Assembly (NCBI GenBank): GCA_963692995.1
Contig: OY843611.1
Coordinates: 1-64,000 of the forward strand
Length of the DNA stretch: 64,000 bases
Reading direction: 5' to 3'
Source of the DNA: Bin87 sp963692995
GTDB lineage: Bacteria > Chloroflexota > Dehalococcoidia > Lucifugimonadales > UBA3495
Within the stretch, counting starts at the first letter, position 1. Every line of letters starts with the position of its first letter. Below the pieces are notes generated by a model. That model saw only the letters and a program-made list of their open reading frames with translations. It was not told the DNA's origin and did no database searches. Shown one piece after another: positions 51,010 through 58,985 of this stretch. The position numbers and the translations under genes are program-made.

Positions 51010-51204
51010 ATGTTCGACAAGGATTCGCTGGACCGGCTGTTTGGGGAGCTGCGCGACGAGTTCGAGCTGGAAACCGACTGGGAAGACATCCAGCACGACG
51101 CCCACCTGGCCGTCGCCTACGCTGACGCCGGCGTTCTGGATGACCAGTTGGGGAGCCTGGACTCCCGCATCGTGGAGATCGTGCAGCGGCACAATCCGGG
51201 CTAG
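51010..51204 (+). CDS. Small acidic protein, unknown
   Basis: The 64-residue product (MFDKDSLDRLFGELRDEFEL, then DIQHDAHLAVAYADAGVLDD) has GGAGGAGG about 17 bases and AAAGGG 4 bases before its ATG. It is followed by a strong terminator at 51256, which supports a real short transcript. It is acidic and helical with no recognised domain. It is divergent from the coiled-coil gene. Confidence 0.55.
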   Translation: MFDKDSLDRLFGELRDEFELETDWEDIQHDAHLAVAYADAGVLDDQLGSLDSRIVEIVQRHNPG

Positions 51205-51255
51205 GCGGGCCCCGTCGCCGCGCAACACCGGCCCACCCCTCAAAACGACCATAGC

Positions 51256-51291
51256 AAAGCCTCCGCCGGCCCGGGCCGGTGGAGGCTTTTT
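51256..51291 (+). terminator. Rho-independent terminator
   Basis: GCCTCCGCCGG-CCC-GGGCCGGTGGAGGC hairpin (one G-U or mismatch) followed by five T, 54 bp after the small acidic gene. Confidence 0.85.
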
Positions 51292-51340
51292 GGTGCCGCC
51301 GCCACCACTTCCCGCCGCTCCCGCCGCTCCCGCCGCTCCC

Positions 51341-51506
51341 GTCATTCCCGCGAAAGCGGGAATCCAGAGAGTGCAACATAAAGCTGGTTTTCCGCGGGCC
51401 GTGATTTTCCCGGGTTCCGGCGAAAGCAGTAATTCAGGTGTGTCCATAAACAAATCGACCTGCAATGGCCGGCGATTCTGGATTCCCGCTTTCGCGGGAA
51501 TGACGG
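51341..51506. repeat. Adjacent MITE-like elements B (inverted copy) and A (copy 2)
   Basis: 51341-51428 is the reverse complement of element B at 15117-15217; 51413-51506 repeats element A of 2327-2423. They share the TTCCGGCGAAAGC arm. Degenerate GGAATTACGGAAG tandem units follow to 51600. The 51292-51758 spacer shows no gene. Confidence 0.7.
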
Positions 51507-51758
51507 AGATGGAGCGGGAATTACGGAAGTGGGGAATGACGGAAGCGGGAATTACGGAGGTGGTGCGGGAATTACGGAAGCGGGGAATGACGGAAGTTTT
51601 TAAACCGGCCCTAACCCTTTCTCGTCAAGGGAGCGGGGGCTTTATAGTGACGCTGGCCGGTTGACTTACGAACTTATGTTCTTTTAGCGTATTAACCAGG
51701 GCGGATGCGATAGATACGATACCGCAAAGCTGAAGCCGTCCGGATACGAGGTAAGAAC

Positions 51759-51998
51759 GTGTTGAATTGTCGTCGCTGCAACTCCGACCGACTGTTGGAA
51801 CTGGCCCGGCTGGATGGAGCGGACCACTGGGTGTACCGCTGCCGGGACTGCGGGTTCCTGTTCAGCCCGCCGCAGGGCCACGTGGCCGGCGAGAACGTGA
51901 TACCGGCGCCGGCGCCCGACGGCCCGGAGGAGGCCCGCCGTCGCCTGGCCGAGCTGGCCGCCGTGCGTTCCCGCCCGGCCATCGCCCCGGTCCGGTAG
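51759..51998 (+). CDS. Small zinc-ribbon protein upstream of terminase
   Basis: GTG start with GAGG seven bases upstream; 79 residues. CRRCNSDRLLEL and YRCRDCGFLF provide two CxxC knuckles about 20 residues apart, a single zinc ribbon, followed by a Pro/Arg-rich tail. Its stop is directly abutted by the start of the terminase frame (51999). Zinc-ribbon proteins often precede terminase genes in phages. A DNA-binding small-terminase-like role is possible but unproven. Confidence 0.65.
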   Translation: MLNCRRCNSDRLLELARLDGADHWVYRCRDCGFLFSPPQGHVAGENVIPAPAPDGPEEARRRLAELAAVRSRPAIAPVR

Positions 51999-53555
51999 GT
52001 GGAGCGGGATGGGACGGACGCCGTTTCATCCCCCGAACCGGACACCTCGGACCGCGGGGATGGGTTTCATCGGCCAGATGGGGGCGGGTCGCATCGGCCA
52101 GAAGGCGGCGAGTCGCATCGGCCAGCTGGGGGCGGGTCGCAAGCCCGCCCCCACGGACCGGAGGCTGACCCGGTGCGCTTCGCCCAGGACGTTCTGGGCG
52201 TGCGGCTCTGGCGCAAGCAACGGGAGGTGCTGGAGGCGGTGCGCCAGGAGCGTCGGGTGGCGGTGAAATCGGGCAACGGGCTGGGCAAGGACTTTACCGC
52301 CGCAGTGGCCGTGCTGTGGTACTTGCAACTGCACGATCCGGCCATCGTGCTCAGCACCGCGCCAACCTTTCGGCAAGTGCGCCACGTCCTCTGGCGTCAG
52401 ATCCACGCGCTGTATCGCCGCGCCGCCGGCCGACTGGGCGGCCGGATGCTGGACACCCGCTGGGAGCTGGCCGAAGACCGCTACGCTCTGGGCCTGTCGG
52501 CCAACGACGCCGACCAGTTCCAGGGCTTCCACAGTCCGAATATGTTCGTGGTGGTGGACGAGGCCGAGGGCGTGGGGGAGACTATCTACGAAGCGGTGGA
52601 GGCGGTGCTGACCTCGGCCAACCCCCGGCTGCTGCTCATCGGCAACCCGACGACCACCTCGGGCGCGTTCCATCGGGCCTTTCACCGGGAAAAGGGCATC
52701 TACCGCGCCATCACCATATCGGCTCTGGACTCGCCCAACGTGAAGCAGGAGCGCATCGTCGTCCCCGGCCTGACCACGGCGGCCTGGGTCAGCGAGCGTC
52801 GCGCCATGTGGGGCGAGGCAAGCCCGCTGTTTCGGGCCCGTGTCATGGGCGAGTTCCCGGAGCGGGGCGACGACAACCTCATCGCCGTGCCCGACATCGA
52901 GGCGGCGGTGTACGGCGGCCCGCTGGTCCTGCGACAGGCTCAGGATGGGGGGATGGGTTTGGCTCAGGGCGAGCTTGTCGAACCACGTACTTCCGGTGAG
53001 CGCGGGCCGCTGGTCATCGGCGTGGACGTGGCGCGGTTCGGCCCGGATCGCAGCGTAGTGCTGGTGCGCCGGGGCAACGTGGTGCTGGACATCCGCGCCT
53101 ACTACAACATCGATACCGCCGATCTGACCGGCCGGGTGGCCAACGCCTACCACGAGCTGCGCCCCGACCGGATCAACGTGGACGAGGTGGGCATGGGCGT
53201 GAGCGTGGTGGACCACCTGCGGGGCCAGGGCATACCGGCGCGCGGCGTCAACGGCTCTTTGGAACCCCGGCGGGAGCGGGCCTGCGCCAACCTGCGGGCC
53301 GAGGGCTTCTGGACGCTGTCCCGGCGCTTTGCCACCCACAACATCCGCATCCCCCACGACGCGGAGCTGATGGCCGAGCTGTCGTCCCTGCGCTACCGCT
53401 TCAACAGCCGGGGCAAGATGCTAATGGAGAGCAAGGAGGATATCCGCAGCCGCGGCCGGCCTTCCCCCGACAAGGCCGACGCTCTAATGCTGGCCTTCCT
53501 GGACGACGACCTTTTCGGCGGCGAACAGCGGTGGATGCGGGACCTGTTCGTTTAA
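51999..53555 (+). CDS. Phage terminase large subunit
   Basis: The product is up to 518 residues. The ATPase motor shows a Walker A variant VKSGNGLGKDF (about residues 88-98), ATPase coupling STAPTFRQVRHVLW, and Walker B MFVVVDEAEG (about residues 178-187). The nuclease domain begins VIGVDVARFGPDRS with the metal-binding Asp, and DEVGMGVSVVDHL plus SPDKADALMLAF complete it. The enzyme packages phage DNA into heads. The first 55-60 residues are repeat-derived (three HRP.GG. units and a family B palindrome), so the true start may be GTG 52173. About 22 residues between the ATPase and nuclease parts (RQAQDGGMGLAQ.. GELVEP) come from an inserted dispersed repeat read in frame. Confidence 0.88.
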   Translation: MERDGTDAVSSPEPDTSDRGDGFHRPDGGGSHRPEGGESHRPAGGGSQARPHGPEADPVRFAQDVLGVRLWRKQREVLEAVRQERRVAVKSGNGLGKDFTAAVAVLWYLQLHDPAIVLSTAPTFRQVRHVLWRQIHALYRRAAGRLGGRMLDTRWELAEDRYALGLSANDADQFQGFHSPNMFVVVDEAEGVGETIYEAVEAVLTSANPRLLLIGNPTTTSGAFHRAFHREKGIYRAITISALDSPNVKQERIVVPGLTTAAWVSERRAMWGEASPLFRARVMGEFPERGDDNLIAVPDIEAAVYGGPLVLRQAQDGGMGLAQGELVEPRTSGERGPLVIGVDVARFGPDRSVVLVRRGNVVLDIRAYYNIDTADLTGRVANAYHELRPDRINVDEVGMGVSVVDHLRGQGIPARGVNGSLEPRRERACANLRAEGFWTLSRRFATHNIRIPHDAELMAELSSLRYRFNSRGKMLMESKEDIRSRGRPSPDKADALMLAFLDDDLFGGEQRWMRDLFV

Positions 53556-53574
53556 ATATGTCGGGACGGCCATT

Positions 53575-53625
53575 TAAAAGGGGTAACCATCAAAGGGGTA
53601 ACCATCAAAAGGAACAACCATCGTG
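53575..53625 (+). repeat. 16-18-bp tandem repeats between terminase and portal genes
   Basis: Three degenerate units of AAAGGGGTAACCATC. The last is AAAAGGAACAACCATC. Located 20 bp after the terminase stop; no gene function visible. Confidence 0.7.
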
Positions 53626-53682
53626 GTTGACCCGTTGGTGGGCGTCCCCGGCGGGCGCTCCGCGCGCCAAGGAGAGAGTAAC

Positions 53683-55002
53683 GTGACAAAACTAGGCAAG
53701 ATGTTCCGAGCAGTCAGCCCCGGCCGGCGCAAGCCGCCGCCGGTGGCGCCGCCGGCCCCGATTGGTAAAGGATCGCGGGCCGCCGCGGCCAACCGCCGGC
53801 CGGCGGAGGATAACCTTGCCGCGCTAACCGGGCCGCCGGGTCAGGGTTGGGCGCGGTCGGAATACGGGCGGTACATGGCGACGTCGCCGTCGGTGTACGC
53901 CGCGGTCAAGCTGCGGGCCGACGCGCTGACCCGGCCCCCGCTGCGGGTGTATCGGATGGAGAACGGCTCAGGCTCATCCGCGCCCCGACCCGCTTCCGTC
54001 ACGGGAGCCGGAGTCTTGCGACCGGCTGCGGAGGAGCGGCGAGTTCCGGTGTCGCCGTCGCATCCGGTGGCGCGGCTGCTGGAGCGGGTGAACCCCTGGC
54101 AGACGCGGGCCGACCTGTGGCGGGCGACGGAGACGAACCTGTGTCTGTGGGGCGCGGCCTTCTGGGCCATTGAGCGCGGCGAGGACGGCGAGCCGGAACT
54201 GTGGCCGCTGCGCCCCGACCGCATGGCGGTGCTACCGGACCGGCGCCGCTACGTGCGGGGGTTCGTGTATCGCGGAGTCGCCGAGCCGGTGGCCTACACG
54301 CCGGAGGAGATCGTGTGGCTGCGCTACTTCAACCCGCTGGAGGAACTGGCCGGCCTGTCGCCCCTGGCGCCGGCCCGGCTGTCCGCGGACATGGGCCACG
54401 AAGGATTGGCCTTCAACCGCCACCTGCTGCGCAACTCGGCGCGGCCCGACTTCCTGCTGCTGACCAACCAGGAGATGAACGAAACCGAACTGGAGGAGTT
54501 CTACGCCCGCTGGGAAGCCCGCTACCAAGGGCCCGACAACGCCCACCGTCCGGCGGTGGCGTCGGCGGTGCGCGACGTTAAGACCCTGGGCCTGTCCCAC
54601 CGGGACATCGACTTCATCCAGGGCTTGCGCTGGAGCCTGGAAGAGGTGAGCCGCGCCTACGGGGTGCCCAAGCTGCTGCTGGGCGACTTTGAGCGGGCTA
54701 CCTACGCCAACGCGCAGGCGTCGGAGCGGATGTTCTGGCGCAACACCATCGTGCCGGAGGTGAAGTTCCTGGAGGAGCAGTTGAACCGGATGCTGCTGCC
54801 CCGGCTGGGCTACCCCGACCTGTGCGTGGAGTTCGACCTGTCGGTGATCGAGGCGCTGCAAGAGGATGAGAACAGCCGCGTCCAGCGGGAAACGGCCCTG
54901 CTGGATCGCGGCGTCCTCACCATCAACGAGGTGCGCCGCGAACGCAACCGGCCCGAAGTGCCCTGGGGCGACGGGCCGGCGCCAGGCGCCAATCCCCGTT
55001 GA
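53683..55002 (+). CDS. Phage portal protein (HK97 family)
   Basis: From the GTG at 53683 (AAGGAGAG upstream) the protein is 439 residues. PSVYAAVKLRADALTRPPLR is the usual N-terminal helical region of HK97-type portals, followed by WRATETNLCLWGAAFWAIE, VWLRYFNPLEELAGLSPLAP and YGVPKLLLGDFERATYANAQ. The portal ring is the DNA gate and docking site for the terminase. The next genes of a normal head module (prohead protease, major capsid) are missing; instead an ATPase gene follows on the other strand. The last 22 codons are duplicated at 56340-56405. Confidence 0.88.
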   Translation: MTKLGKMFRAVSPGRRKPPPVAPPAPIGKGSRAAAANRRPAEDNLAALTGPPGQGWARSEYGRYMATSPSVYAAVKLRADALTRPPLRVYRMENGSGSSAPRPASVTGAGVLRPAAEERRVPVSPSHPVARLLERVNPWQTRADLWRATETNLCLWGAAFWAIERGEDGEPELWPLRPDRMAVLPDRRRYVRGFVYRGVAEPVAYTPEEIVWLRYFNPLEELAGLSPLAPARLSADMGHEGLAFNRHLLRNSARPDFLLLTNQEMNETELEEFYARWEARYQGPDNAHRPAVASAVRDVKTLGLSHRDIDFIQGLRWSLEEVSRAYGVPKLLLGDFERATYANAQASERMFWRNTIVPEVKFLEEQLNRMLLPRLGYPDLCVEFDLSVIEALQEDENSRVQRETALLDRGVLTINEVRRERNRPEVPWGDGPAPGANPR

Positions 55003-55131
55003 CGCCAGCCGGGCCGGCCCCGTTACCACCAACCGTTACCGCCAATCATCACCCGGCATGATGCGCAGCATAAACTCGTCGAACATAGGCACTGTAAAGG
55101 CAGTATCACCGTGGCTGGGACTCCAGACCAT
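54935..55131. repeat. About 200-bp direct repeat, left copy
   Basis: Covers the last codons of the portal gene and the 3' end of the ATPase gene; matches 56340-56537 with few differences, 1.4 kb apart. Confidence 0.85.
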
Positions 55132-56223
55132 GCCCTTGTTGATCAATTGGCTGCGGGTTGGGGCCAGAGAACTAACCGACCGATTCAGCTCGTTGGCAAT
55201 ATCACCGGAACGATGCGGTCCGGGCCCCAACTGAGCCATAGCGCGGACGTAGCGCTTTTCCGAGGGTGTAAGACGGTCGAACCTGACTAGGAAGAAGCTC
55301 TGATCCAAGGCGGCGATTGCTTGTTGAGCCGCGACGTTAACGCTGGCCAGCGTAACGGGCGACGCCTCCGCCACATCCCAGAGGTGTTTGCCCCATTCTT
55401 GCAGGAAGTAGGGATAGCATTGCGTTTGAGCGATGACTGCATCAAGAGCCGGATCCTCAATCTTCACACCCTCGTCCTGAGCGGGTTTGGCGATGGCAAG
55501 ACGCGCGTCTTTGGGCGTCAACGCGCCTATCTCAGGGAAATCGAAAAGTCTCTCGGCATATGACTTGGCTTGCCCCGTACGTCCTCGCACCTGGGGCAGG
55601 CCGGCTGCGATCATGACAATAGGGAGGCGTCGTTGGGACATCCGGTGCAGAACCGTAATCAGCGCCGCTAGCTCATTTTCTTTCACATATTGTAGTTCGT
55701 CGATGAAGATTGCTACACACGTGTCGTCAGCAGCGGCGGCGACGGCAACGACTTCAAACAACGCCTGGAGGTCGATCTCCAAATCGCCGTTGTCCGCCAG
55801 CCCGGGCTCGGGAGAAAAATCCCAGCCCACTTCGATGTCTTGGTACTTCAATTTCAACGCGCTAGCCAGGCTGGCTAGCCCACGAAGTGCTCGATGGGCC
55901 TTTTCTCTGGCAGCTTCTTTTCGCGATAGTCTCAGCAGAGCCACTCGGAGCGCGGGAGCGAGCAAGGCCGGCAAGGATCGGTTTTCAGGCGATTCGATAC
56001 TGAGGGTGTAGATGCCGGCAGCTTCTGCGTCCTGGCGGATGCGTTCCAGTAGCACCGTTTTACCGACGCCACGCAATCCCACCATCAGCAGGCTTTTGCT
56101 GGAACGGCCAATCCGGATACGCGCCAACGCCACACGGGCCGCATCGCGAATGGCGTCGCGACCGGCCAACTCCGGCGGCGGGCTGCCCGCGCCTGGCGCA
56201 TACGGGTTGCGAATCGGATCCAT
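55036..56223 (-). CDS. AAA+ ATPase (archaeal-ATPase/AAA_16-like), NTP-binding regulator or defence-type protein
   Basis: The 395-residue protein from ATG 56223 begins MDPIRNPYAPGAGSPPPELA and has Walker A LMVGLRGVGKTVLLERI (about residues 47-63), Walker B CVAIFIDELQYV (about residues 171-182) and a sensor-1-like MIAAGLPQV. The helical lid and a C-terminal winged-helix (RSGDIANELNRSVSSLAPTR, SQLINKGMVW) follow. It resembles the widespread 'ATP-binding protein' family with a DNA-binding tail found in Actinobacteria and archaea. The ORF could also start at TTG 56241. Its promoter region is AT-rich with an operator-like palindrome. It is encoded opposite to the phage genes and flanked by direct repeats, so it looks like an insertion. 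Confidence 0.82.
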   Translation of the reverse strand: MDPIRNPYAPGAGSPPPELAGRDAIRDAARVALARIRIGRSSKSLLMVGLRGVGKTVLLERIRQDAEAAGIYTLSIESPENRSLPALLAPALRVALLRLSRKEAAREKAHRALRGLASLASALKLKYQDIEVGWDFSPEPGLADNGDLEIDLQALFEVVAVAAAADDTCVAIFIDELQYVKENELAALITVLHRMSQRRLPIVMIAAGLPQVRGRTGQAKSYAERLFDFPEIGALTPKDARLAIAKPAQDEGVKIEDPALDAVIAQTQCYPYFLQEWGKHLWDVAEASPVTLASVNVAAQQAIAALDQSFFLVRFDRLTPSEKRYVRAMAQLGPGPHRSGDIANELNRSVSSLAPTRSQLINKGMVWSPSHGDTAFTVPMFDEFMLRIMPGDDWR

Positions 56224-56243
56224 ACCAACAATATATATCAAAA

Positions 56244-56269
56244 TTAGGGTTATTACAATTTAACCCTAA
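56244..56269. promoter_or_regulatory. Operator-like palindrome upstream of the ATPase gene
   Basis: TTAGGGTTA, 8 bases (TTACAATT), TAACCCTAA: 9-bp perfect arms in an AT-rich pocket, 21-46 bp upstream of the ATG. Suited to binding by a dimeric regulator, perhaps the ATPase's own winged helix. Confidence 0.5.
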
Positions 56270-56339
56270 CATCGCTAATTTGCATATTATCCACGGTCGG
56301 TATTGTGACTGGCGCGGATATGCAATCAAGTCCACATTA

Positions 56340-56537
56340 GCCGCGAACGCAACCGGCCCGAAGTGCCCTGGGGCGACGGGCCATCGCCAGGCGCCAATCC
56401 CCGTTGACGCCAGCCGGGCTCACCCCGTTACCACCAACCGTTACCGCCAATCATCACCCGGCATGATGCGCAGCATAAACTCGTCGAATCTGGGGCGTTG
56501 TAAAGGCAGTATCGCCGTGGCTGGGACTCCAGAGCAT
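56340..56537. repeat. About 200-bp direct repeat, right copy
   Basis: Partner of 54935-55131. It includes portal 3' codons (plus strand) and the ATPase 3' end (minus strand). A one-base difference within it breaks the ATPase frame. In the surrounding 56270-56783, apart from this copy and a family B palindrome at 56726-56748, no gene is visible. Confidence 0.85.
56441..56537 (-). pseudogene. 3' remnant of a second ATPase copy
   Basis: The minus strand encodes GMVWSPSHGDTAF-like sequence and then, in a shifted frame, DEFMLRIMPGDDWR and stop, as in the intact gene. The upstream 1.1 kb is missing. Confidence 0.7.
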
Positions 56538-56783
56538 GTGGCTGGCGACCGCAGTACCGGCGTCTATCCACGCGGTGGCAGCCGACCCGCCGTATGGACT
56601 TGTTGAATATCCGCCGGACCGACTGGACAAGCGGAAGAACGGATCCGGCGGCGTCTGGCGCATTCCGCCAAGTATTGGCGATGTTCCTTATAATGCAGGT
56701 AATATCGGATCCGTTCCTCAGCGCGGGGGCGGGCTGCCAACCCGCCCCAAATCCCGACAGCGCCGCCGGGTGCGCCAACGACG

Positions 56784-57233
56784 CTATCCCGCGAAGTCCA
56801 CGCCGACGCCGACGATTTCCACCTGCATGGAACGAATGTCGGGCGCGCCCTGGTCGAAGGTGACGCCAACCACTACGTTGATGCCTCGGTCCACTTCGGG
56901 GGCGCCCGGAATCTCGAAGCTGGCGTCAAGGTTATCGCCCTTGACGGCCAGGCCCAGGTGTTCGGCGATGATCTTCTCGCCGTCGTACACCAGCACCTCG
57001 GCCACGTTGGCGTGGGAGCGGGCGCGGAAGGCGATGGATACCGACTCGGCCCGGGTGCGGTTGCCGTTCTGGACGGTTGGGGTGGGAATGGCGAAGTGCA
57101 TCCAGGCGTTCTGGCCTTCGCTGCCCTCGATGCGGGCGAAGGGCCCGCAGTGGCGTACGGCGGTGACGCGGTTGAGATACTCTCCCGTCATTGCGGAGCC
57201 GTGTACCCAGGATGTAAATTTCTGCCCTGCCAT
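56784..57233 (-). CDS. Unknown soluble beta-rich protein
   Basis: 149 residues from ATG 57233 with AGGAGG eight bases upstream. It reads MAGQKFTSWVHGSAMTGEYL and NAWMHFAIPTPTVQNGNRTR and later VLVYDGEKIIAEHLGLAVKG, VDRGINVVVGVTFDQGAPD. The pattern suggests a beta-sandwich of about eight strands, no signal peptide. Possible lectin-like or carbohydrate-binding shape, but I do not recognise the family. The good ribosome site and lack of alternatives support a real gene. It is divergent from rpsB. Confidence 0.7.
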   Translation of the reverse strand: MAGQKFTSWVHGSAMTGEYLNRVTAVRHCGPFARIEGSEGQNAWMHFAIPTPTVQNGNRTRAESVSIAFRARSHANVAEVLVYDGEKIIAEHLGLAVKGDNLDASFEIPGAPEVDRGINVVVGVTFDQGAPDIRSMQVEIVGVGVDFAG

Positions 57234-57404
57234 CGTTGGAACCTCCTGCCGTCGGCGTGGTCGGATCGGTTGTGCAGTTGAGTTGAGCGGACGCGGGTGG
57301 AAGGCGTGCGACGCCAGGGGCAAGCATACGCAACGCGGCGGCGGTGGGCAAGAACCCTTGCTCCGCGCGATGGCAAATCCGACGCGCCGGGGTTACAGCG
57401 CCGT

Positions 57405-57434
57405 TTGCCGCCGTTTGCGACCCTGTGCTATACT
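57405..57434 (+). promoter_or_regulatory. Sigma-70-type promoter of the rpsB operon
   Basis: TTGCCG, 18-bp spacer, TATACT; start expected near 57441, about 37 bp before the rpsB ATG. Position and quality fit a housekeeping operon. Confidence 0.6.
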
Positions 57435-57477
57435 CACGTGGATTAAGCGTCAACCGGAAAGCGAGGCAGGATAGCTT

Positions 57478-58356
57478 ATGGTACAAGCCCCCGAACGCCC
57501 GGCGGAGATGGCCGCAACAACGGCGGCTCCCGCCCTTGAACCGATTACGATGAAGTCGCTGCTGGAAGCCGGCGTGCACTTCGGCCACCAGACCCGCCGG
57601 TGGAACCCCCGAATGCGACGCTACATCTTTACGCAGCGCAACGGCATCCATATCATCGACTTGCAGCAGACCATGGGGCTGATCGTCGATGCCTACCGGG
57701 CCATGGTGGAATTGTCCGCCAACGGCGGCAAGGTCCTGTTCGTAGGCACTAAGAAGCAGGCCCAGGACGTCATCGCCTCGGAAGCGGAACGCACCGGCCA
57801 GTGGTACGTCAACCAGCGGTGGCTGGGAGGCACTCTGACCAACTTCCAGACCATCAAGGGGCGCATTGATCACATGAAGCGCCTGCAAGAGCAGCGGGAA
57901 ACGGGCTACTTGGCGCGCCTGCCCAAGAAGGAAACCGTCCGCCTGACGCATACGCTGGACAAGCTGGAGAAGTACTTCACCGGCCTGCGCAACATGGATC
58001 GCCTGCCGGCCGCGCTGTTCGTCATCGACATCGGCAAAGAGGACATCTGCATCGCCGAGGCGCGACGGCTTAATATCCCCATCTTCGCCATCGTGGACAC
58101 CGATTGTGATCCGGGACTGGTCACTCATGCGGTGCCGGGCAATGACGACGCCGTCCGTTCCATCCGCCTGATCACGGGGCGCATGGCTACCGCCATCGAA
58201 GAAGGCCAGGCCCAACGGGAAGCCCTGATGGTGGCGCAGACCGAGGCCGACGCGCCCGAAGACGAAGAAATGGACGAGGCCCGCCGCCCCTTCAGCAATA
58301 CCGTTACCCTGGAAGAACTGGGCCAAATGATGTCGTCCCGACCTCTGGAACCCTAA
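57478..58356 (+). CDS. rpsB: 30S ribosomal protein S2
   Basis: 292 residues, longer than the E. coli protein owing to a 20-residue N-terminal and a charged C-terminal extension. MKSLLEAGVHFGHQTRRWNP, RYIFTQRNGIHIIDLQQT, QWYVNQRWLGGTLTNFQTIK and PIFAIVDTDCDPGLVTHAVP are diagnostic S2 blocks. S2 binds the 30S body near helix 26 and is needed for initiation. First gene of rpsB-tsf-pyrH-frr; 51 bp before tsf. GAGG-type ribosome site upstream. In many bacteria S2 autoregulates this operon; a leader structure was not resolved. Confidence 0.97.
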   Translation: MVQAPERPAEMAATTAAPALEPITMKSLLEAGVHFGHQTRRWNPRMRRYIFTQRNGIHIIDLQQTMGLIVDAYRAMVELSANGGKVLFVGTKKQAQDVIASEAERTGQWYVNQRWLGGTLTNFQTIKGRIDHMKRLQEQRETGYLARLPKKETVRLTHTLDKLEKYFTGLRNMDRLPAALFVIDIGKEDICIAEARRLNIPIFAIVDTDCDPGLVTHAVPGNDDAVRSIRLITGRMATAIEEGQAQREALMVAQTEADAPEDEEMDEARRPFSNTVTLEELGQMMSSRPLEP

Positions 58357-58407
58357 TTTGCCCCGACGACCCTGAACCGGACTGATAATCACCAGGAGGC
58401 CCCCAAG

Positions 58408-58914
58408 TTGCCTGTAGTTACCGTTGAACTAATCAAAAACCTGCGCGAGCAGACCGGAGCCGGCATCAGCGATTGCAAGAAGGCGCTGGACGATAACGAC
58501 GGCGATTTGGAAAAAGCCATGGCGGCCTTGCGTCAGAAGGGCTTTGAGCAGGCCGCCCGACGGGCCGGCCGTGAGACCTCCCAGGGGCTGGTTGAAGCCT
58601 ACATCCACACCGGCGGCCGGGTCGGCGCGCTGGTGCAGCTGGGCTGTGAAACCGACTTCGTGGCCCGTACCGACCAGTTCCGCGCATTGGCCCATGACAT
58701 CGCCATGCAAGTGGCGGCAATGTCTCCCGTGTACCTCAGCGAAGAGGACAAGGAGGAAGGAGACGAGCGGCCGGCGGCGCAGGTGTGTCTGCTCCAGCAG
58801 CCCTTTATTAAGGATGGCTCCCGCACCCTGGCCGACCTGGTGCGCGAAACCGCAGCGCAAACCGGAGAGAATGTTCGCATTGTGCATTTCAGCCGTCTCG
58901 CGCTGGGCGAATAA
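58408..58914 (+). CDS. tsf: Translation elongation factor Ts (short form)
   Basis: 168 residues from a TTG start with AGGAGG upstream. VTVELIKNLREQTGAGISDC followed by KKALDDNDGDLEKA is the UBA-like N-terminal domain and TDFV-type core (LGCETDFVARTDQF) contacts EF-Tu. EF-Ts catalyses GDP/GTP exchange on EF-Tu. Compared with about 283 residues in enterobacteria it has only one dimerisation subdomain, as in the short forms of Thermus, cyanobacteria and Chloroflexota. Follows rpsB in the operon. Confidence 0.95.
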   Translation: MPVVTVELIKNLREQTGAGISDCKKALDDNDGDLEKAMAALRQKGFEQAARRAGRETSQGLVEAYIHTGGRVGALVQLGCETDFVARTDQFRALAHDIAMQVAAMSPVYLSEEDKEEGDERPAAQVCLLQQPFIKDGSRTLADLVRETAAQTGENVRIVHFSRLALGE

Positions 58915-58985
58915 CCCGGCCTGCCGGGACTGGGGCCGGGTACGGCGCCAGTCCGGCGCGGCCGCTCCCATCCGGAGCAGGCAAG

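Noticed and set aside
51759..56241. Complete prophage
   Set aside because: No integrase, capsid, tail or lysis genes, and no attachment sites next to a tRNA; only zinc ribbon, terminase and portal are supported.
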